64,000 nucleotides of DNA from Stictocephala bisonia. Taxonomy: Eukaryota; Arthropoda; Insecta; Hemiptera; Membracidae. The position numbers and the translations under genes were made by a program. The notes beneath the pieces were generated by a model. It worked only from the letters and a program-made list of their open reading frames with translations, was not told the DNA's origin and did not search any database. Positions 57,997 through 64,000 of the stretch are shown piece after piece. The number at the start of each line of letters is the position of its first letter. Positions within the stretch are counted from its first letter, which is position 1. The stretch covers positions 496,001 to 560,000 of the forward strand of contig JAQJVL010000258.1 in assembly GCA_035578905.1 (NCBI GenBank), in the 5' to 3' direction.

Positions 57997-60283
57997 TATA
58001 TACTTTGAAAGCTGCAAAGTCCCTCACTACTTCTAATTAACACTGGTCAAATTCGAATGGTGAGAACACTCGACACATTGTTTGTGGTGAGGGAGGGTTA
58101 AGGTTGCTTGTATTGGTCTTTATATAAGCATAGTACAGACAATTTAATACATACGACATTTTAATACGTGATGCAGACAGTCATACAACGAATGCCGTGC
58201 TTGTTTCCCGATGCAATATGAGAGCAGTACCCAGATTGCGTTCACAGTTTGTTTGCAGGCACTCTCCGTCAAATTGCCTTACAGCAGACTGTGGCGCCAA
58301 GACAGTAATATTTTATTTCACAGCCACATCGGAATTAATCTGTTAACCTGATATCAAATTATGTAGTACTATTTTCATGTCAGGTTATTTTGTCGCCTAG
58401 TAAAATAAAATTACTTTTATCTTTTTTTCTAATGTTTGGGGGGTGTTGACCTACTAATTTTACTTGATAATAATTGTTATCTCTCGATGTATTTATTTGT
58501 TTTGTTTTTAATTTTTCCTGTTTATTGATGAACCGTTTATAAATTGTTGTATGTACAGGCAATTTTACGTTAGTTAATGCAAATTCTTATGTGTACAAGT
58601 TTTATTTTTTCGTATATTTCCATATAAATCTTTAATAATACATTAAAAAACAATGATATTTCATAAAAAATGCGTTACACTATGGTTATTGTTATAAATA
58701 AGTACTATACTGTTGTGGAGAAACGACGGCCATTTTGAATTAACAATAGGGAACAGCAATTTTAAATATTTGGTTGCCAGCGTATATGCTCAGTGGCTGA
58801 AGAATACTTGAACTGTGGAGTGCAGTACCTAAGGTTCAAATATATAACTGATTTAGCTATTGGTTCCTTACTCGTAAATGTAGTTCACACAGAGATCTAA
58901 AGACTCAAAAGACCTGGTGAGTGAAGTTTAAAGAAAAAATAAAAAAAAAAAAAATAAAATAAAAAAAAAACAAGAAAGGACAAATAATAAATAAAACGAA
59001 AACTGTTTCATTTCAACTATTACATGAAAACATTTCGATTAATTAATACGTCGGGAACAATTAGGTACTAGTCATCAGAAGCAAATCCACCACCATTTCT
59101 TCACCTTTAAAATGTGCTGTACAGTTATATATCCCCTTTTTGAAAATAAAGAACAAACAACAGTCAAGATTATTTATTTTAAGTGTATACACTAATGTGA
59201 ACCACAAACTATCGCTAGTTAATACTATTATCTATACACACTACTACTATAATTTTTCAACGTATAGAGAAAGTATATTATATTACAAACCATCTTAGTA
59301 AAATAGTTTTTCCTTATTATAATACTTTTTACGAATTAATCTAACTCAATAAATGTACTGGTTTACGAAAATTACTAGAACATTTTTTTTATTTTTAAAT
59401 TTTTCCAACTTGAAATGGTAAAAAATATACATATATAAGTAGAAAACCAGACAATGCTTTGGCATTTTATAATCAAGTCAGTAATAGATTTGAAAGCAGA
59501 TTTTCCAAAAGTTAATTTTTATGAATGCATAATTATTCTCTCTCCTCTGCAAATACGGTAGTGTAGGACTAAGTCAAACGAGGTACCCATAGTAAACGAC
59601 CTCTCATTTTGAAGGTATTGAAAAAGTAAAAAGATTGACACAAATTAGAAGTTTCGGTACTGTATCACATTGTGTGGCCAATTAACGCTGTCTTAATATT
59701 ATTTTATTACCAAAACATTATTTAAATAATGAATTTCATGAAGTGCATACATCATAATTAGGAAAACATTGTTAAATCGCTAATCAATGTAAATAACACG
59801 ATAAAGGAATAACAATGTATCTAAAAGTTGTGTGACAGGAAATATAATCATCAATATGGAATAATATTGTTTGTGTGTTGAGCTGTAAACTAATAATGGA
59901 TGTAAAGCAATGATTTTTCATATAATAGTTTTAACGAAAATATACAATTTATAGGATATACAAAAGTTTCACTGAAACTGAAATGTTTTAATTGAGTTTA
60001 TCTGACAAATATTATCCAATTACATAATAATAATATTGATAGGAATACGAGCCACATCTAAAACTAATGCTGGCTAGAAAAAAGCAATAGTATTTATTAA
60101 AGTATTACGCCAATATTCGTTCTATTTAATAGTTTGGATAAACTACACTTTTACTACGCATAGCAATTGTTATTATTGTAATGTTATTTGATTATCACAC
60201 TCATGTACAAGACAAAAATCGAGTATATTCAGTTTGAACCATCAATACCACGTAGCTTATATCACAGTACAATAAACCAACAC
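57997..60283. other. Spacer, partly GC-normal, with A-rich tract
   Basis: 58020-58320 is less AT-rich and contains a TATATAAG box at 58121-58128 (GTCTTTATATAAGCATAG), the only TATA-like element that looks promoter-like, but no gene follows. An A-rich tract lies at 58935-58972. Nothing else recognised. Confidence 0.3.
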
Positions 60284-62215
60284 AATCTGCAATAAGGTAA
60301 TGGTAAACATCATGTTGTGAAACACACACAATCTGCAATAAGGTAATGGTAAACATCATGTTGTGAAACACACACAATCTGCAATAAGGCAATGGTAAAC
60401 ATCATGTTGTGAAACACACACAATTTGCAATAAGTAAATGGTAAACATCGTGTTGTGAAACACACACAATCTGCAATAAGGTAATGGTAAACACACACAA
60501 TCTGCAATAAGGTAATGGTAAACACACACAATCTGCAATAAGGTAATGGTAAACACACACAATCTGCAATAAGGTAATGGTAAACACACACAATCTGCAA
60601 TAAGGTAATGGTAAACACACACAATCTGCAATAAGGTAATGGTAAACATCATGTTGTGAAACACACACAATCTGCAATAAGGTAATGGTAAACACACACA
60701 ATCTGCAATAAGGTAATGGTAAACATCATGTTGTGAAACACACACAATCTGCAATAAGGTAATGGTAAACATCATGTTGTGAAACACACACAATCTGCAA
60801 TAAGGTAATGGTAAACACACACAATCTGCAATAAGGTAATGGTAAACACACACAATCTGCAATAAGGTAATGGTAAATACACACAATCTGCAATAAGGTA
60901 ATAATAAACACACACAATCTGCAATAAGGTAATGGTAAACACACACAATCTGCAATAAGGTAATGGTAAACACACACAATCTGCAATAAGGTAATGGTAA
61001 ACACACACAATCTGCAATAAGGTAATGGTAAACATCATGTTGTGAAACACACACAATCTGCAATAAGGTAATGGTAAACATCATGTTGTGAAACACACAC
61101 AATCTGCAATAAGGTAACGGTAAACACACACAATCTGCAATAAGGTAATGGAAAACATCATGTTGTGAAACACACACAATCTGCAATAAGGTAATGGTAA
61201 ACATCATGTTGTGAAACACACACAATCTGCAATAAGGTAATGGTAAACATCATGTTGTGAAACACACACAATCTGCAATAAGGTAACGGTAAACACACAC
61301 AATCTGCAATAAGGTAATGGTAAACATCATGTTGTGAAACACACACAATCTGCAATAAGGTAATGGTAAACATCATGTTGTGAAACACACACAATCTGCA
61401 ATAAGGTACTGGTAAACACACAAAATCTGCAATAAGGTAATGGTAAACATCATGTTGTGAAACACACACAATCTGCAATAAGGTAATGGTAAACACACAT
61501 AATCTGCAATAAGGTAATGGTAAACATCATGTTGTGAAACACACACAATCTGCAATAAGGTAATGGTAAACACACACAATCTGCAATAAGGTAATGGTAA
61601 ACATGATGTTGTGAAACACACACAATCTGCAATAAGGTAATGGTAAACATCATGTTGTGAAACACACACAATCTGCAATAAGGTAATGGTAAACATCATG
61701 TTGTGAAACACACACAATCTGCAATAAGGTAATGGTAAACACACACAATCTGCAATAAGGTAATGGTAAACATCATGTTGTGAAACACACACAATCTGCA
61801 ATAATGTAATGGTAAACACACATAATCTGCAATAAGGTAATGGTAAACATCATGTTGTGAAACACACACAATCTGCAATAAGGTAATGGTAAACACACAC
61901 AATCTGCAATAAGGTAATGGTAAACATGATGTTGTGAAACACACACAATCTGCAATAAGGTAATGGTAAACATCATGTTGTGAAACACACACAATCTGCA
62001 ATAAGGTAATGGTAAACACACACAATCTGCAATAAGGTAATGGTAAACACACACAATCTGCAATAAGGTAATGGTAAACATGATGTTGTGAAACACACAC
62101 AATCTGCAATAAGGTAATGGTAAACATCATGTTGTGAAACACACACAATCTGCAATAAGGTAATGGTAAACACACACAATCTGCAATAAGGTAATGGTAA
62201 TCATCATGTTGTGAA
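60284..62215. repeat. Mixed 31 bp / 46 bp tandem repeat, about 50 units
   Basis: A short unit (31 bp: ACACACAATCTGCAATAAGG with TAATGGTAAAC) and a long unit (46 bp) that adds 15 bases (ATCATGTTGTGAAAC). Order from the left: four long, five short, then mixed runs including seven or more short (60800-61020), becoming a near alternation to the right. Marked variants (CACATAATC short; CATGATGTTG long) recur in the same order about 323 bp apart (61490 and 61813). Both lengths equal 1 modulo 3 and lack minus-strand stops, so minus frames up to 289 codons appear (IVCVYHYLIADCVCLPLPYC). These are artefacts. Confidence 0.97.
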
Positions 62216-62888
62216 AGTAAGCTCATAAATATTAAAATAGTAACTTAAAACCCATGTTGGCCCTTTGGAAAATCCTGTGTAAAATTACTGTGTCTTATGT
62301 TGCATTTTAAAAATAAACAAGCATAGAAATTCCCACCTTCTTGATCACAGTAACCCCTACGCTAGGTAAGTACTACAGAAAAATTCTAAATGATTCTACA
62401 AAACAAAAATGGCCTCACCTAAACAGGTGAGGGAAACTATTCCTAAATTGGGAATCAGTCCCCTCTAAAATTTATACGAAATGTAATCAATTTATTTATA
62501 TACTTTTTGGCTCAGAAATAATAATATAATTCTATATAAATTTTAATAATCGATTTCAAATACTGAAAATTTTGGAGCATATACAAAACGTAATAAAGAC
62601 CTACTTTTCTTGTTTTAAAATTGACTTATAATCCAATGTCAACGTGATATGTTTACCATATTTTAATAAATATTTCCTTTTATAAATTCCATTTTTGAAA
62701 CTCTTATTAAAATGTTCTTTAAGTTATTAAAATATTTAATTAAATATACTCAATCACATAATGAGAATTATAACTTCAGTATATATGGATCTAAATTAAA
62801 AATGTAAAATTAATAAACAAAACAAAATAAACACACAGGATACTGAATAGGTTTTGTCGTACTTTATAGTTACAATTAATTCATTAAA
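62216..62888. other. AT-rich spacer with two adjacent small hairpins
   Basis: CCTCACCT/AGGTGAGG (62413-62432, 8 bp stem, 4-base loop) is followed directly by ATTCC/GGAAT (62439-62455). No gene recognised. Confidence 0.5.
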
Positions 62889-63000
62889 TTCCATGACCTA
62901 AGTAGATAGGAAAGGAGAAGCCACAACTCGGCCTGTTGGTGTGTGACCGCAGTGAACCGTTGTTGAAGTGATTTAAGTTTACATTTACTGTTATAATCCC
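62889..63000 (+). repeat. Dispersed repeat family A, copy 3
   Basis: CCATGACCTAAGTAGATAGG, GAGAAGCCACAACTCGG, TGTGACCGCAGTGAACCGTT and ACTGTTATAATCCC. It is close to copy 2 and more distant from copy 1. Confidence 0.75.
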
Positions 63001-63546
63001 TTCTAAGGGGGGTTATGGAATTGTAATACATTTTATTTGATCACGAAATATTCTTGATTTAATTTCTTTACTGTTAATTGTTCCAGGTACATTTCAGTAC
63101 CAGCCATTGCTGTTCGAAATAAATACACTTCTACACATTCCTTAAATAATTATTCTATCCAACAGCCTCCGACCCACCCTTTCGCGTCTTGGTGAGGCTT
63201 CTAACCCACCCAACTTACAACTTGATGGGCCCTCTCACATAATAGTGCATACTTCAATTCAAGGCTATATACATTATAAACTTGAAATGAGTAGTTATGC
63301 TATTATTTATAAATCCATTTTAACTATTAATATAACAACTACAAAAATATATGTAAATTAGATCATAAGATTTAGAAACGTATATTTTATATAAAATCTT
63401 ATATGATTATAACATAAACATTCTGAAAATAAAGGTAACAGTTGGAGGTATGGTTTATATATTGAATATCCTTTTTTAGGTTAAACCAAATTTAAAACTC
63501 ATTGTTAGAAAATCAAATTGAACTCAAATTGTTTAGCTTTGTTTTG
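63001..63546. other. AT-rich spacer
   Basis: A short GC-normal stretch at 63160-63240 has two CCCACCC tracts. No gene recognised. Confidence 0.4.
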
Positions 63547-64000
63547 ATATGCAATACTTCAATGCATATACAATACTTCAATGCATATACAATACTTCAA
63601 TGCATATACAATGATATGCAATACTTCAATGCATATACAATGATATACAATACTTTAATGTATATACAACGATGTACGATACTTTAATGCAAATACAACG
63701 ATATACAATACTTTAATGTATATACAACAATGTACGATACTTTAATGCATATACAATGATATACAATACTTTTATGTATATACATTGATGTACGATACTT
63801 TAATGCAAATACAACGATATACAATACTTTAATGTATATACAACAATGTACGATACTTTAATGCATATACAATGATATACAATACTTTAATGTATATACA
63901 ACTATGTACGATACTTTAATGCATATACAACGATATACAGTACTTTAATGTATATACAACAATGTACGATACTTTAATGCATATACAATTATATACAATA
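63547..64000. repeat. 29 bp / 58 bp dimeric tandem repeat, runs off the right edge
   Basis: Units on the theme ATACAATACTTTAATGTATA. After a few shorter copies at the left, two 29 bp types alternate (GATATACAATACTTTAATG and AATGTACGATACTTTAATGC), making a 58 bp dimer. The array is cut by the window end, so its size is unknown. Confidence 0.93.

Noticed and set aside
58121..58128. TATATAAG as a promoter
   Set aside because: A TATA-like word in very AT-rich DNA with no downstream gene or initiator; noted only in the spacer description.
60356..61225. 289-codon minus-strand open frame and its many relatives
   Set aside because: Both unit lengths are 1 modulo 3 and the unit has no minus-strand stop, so all three frames are open through the array. 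The peptide is a mechanical repeat with no independent support.

Overview
This 64 kb window is AT-rich animal DNA, most likely from an insect. I see no bacterial-style gene organisation, no rRNA or tRNA gene, and no convincing intact protein-coding gene. The insect reading is an inference from three things: degraded non-LTR retrotransposons of common arthropod types, a Tc/mariner-like relic with the helix-turn-helix motif typical of insect elements, and a hAT-type miniature element. A hemipteran is plausible, but the sequence does not prove it.

The dominant content is tandem repeats. About 20 separate minisatellite arrays, plus (TA)n and (GA)n tracts, occupy roughly 16 kb (about a quarter of the window). 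Main arrays: 49 bp x 20 (7396-8375); 122 bp x about 5.5 (13888-14556); 32 bp x 4 (18011-18138); a decayed ~33 bp family (18350-19100); 73 bp x 22 (20775-22380); 27 bp x 21 (24306-24892); 36 bp G-rich (27038-27232); 103 bp x 25 (29508-32080); 42 bp x 10 (33448-33869); 30 bp x 4 (36221-36340); 143 bp x 11 (39640-41212); 113 bp x 9 (44475-45491); 193 bp x 8 (50022-51573); 63 bp x 9.5 (53696-54300); 108 bp x 3 (56467-56792); a second 36 bp G-rich array (57880-57996); a mixed 31/46 bp array (60284-62215); and a 29/58 bp array running off the right edge. Nearly every long open frame lies inside an array and is a by-product of a stop-free unit. Several arrays show higher-order structure, with blocks of 4 or 7 variant units duplicated.

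Mobile-element relics: a decayed non-LTR reverse transcriptase at 1-1340 with the catalytic palm apparently deleted; the 3' end of another on the minus strand at 4353-4745; a reverse transcriptase fragment on the minus strand at 22979-23109; a hAT-like miniature element at 11150-11570 with imperfect 8 bp target duplications; a Tc/mariner-like deletion derivative at 17559-17941; and an 834 bp palindromic element at 25140-25973 bounded by TA. Three unnamed dispersed families recur (A: 3 copies; B: 4 copies; C: 2 copies). At 48168-48586 a 12 bp inverted repeat brackets a motif holding the core residues of a hammerhead ribozyme, as in some Penelope-like elements.

No genes here work together. The window reads as intergenic or very long intronic DNA shaped by unequal exchange or replication slippage and old transposition. 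The items most worth following are the palindromic element, the three strong short hairpins (18729-18813, 28272-28317, 51816-51861), the hammerhead-like motif, and the higher-order structure of the arrays.
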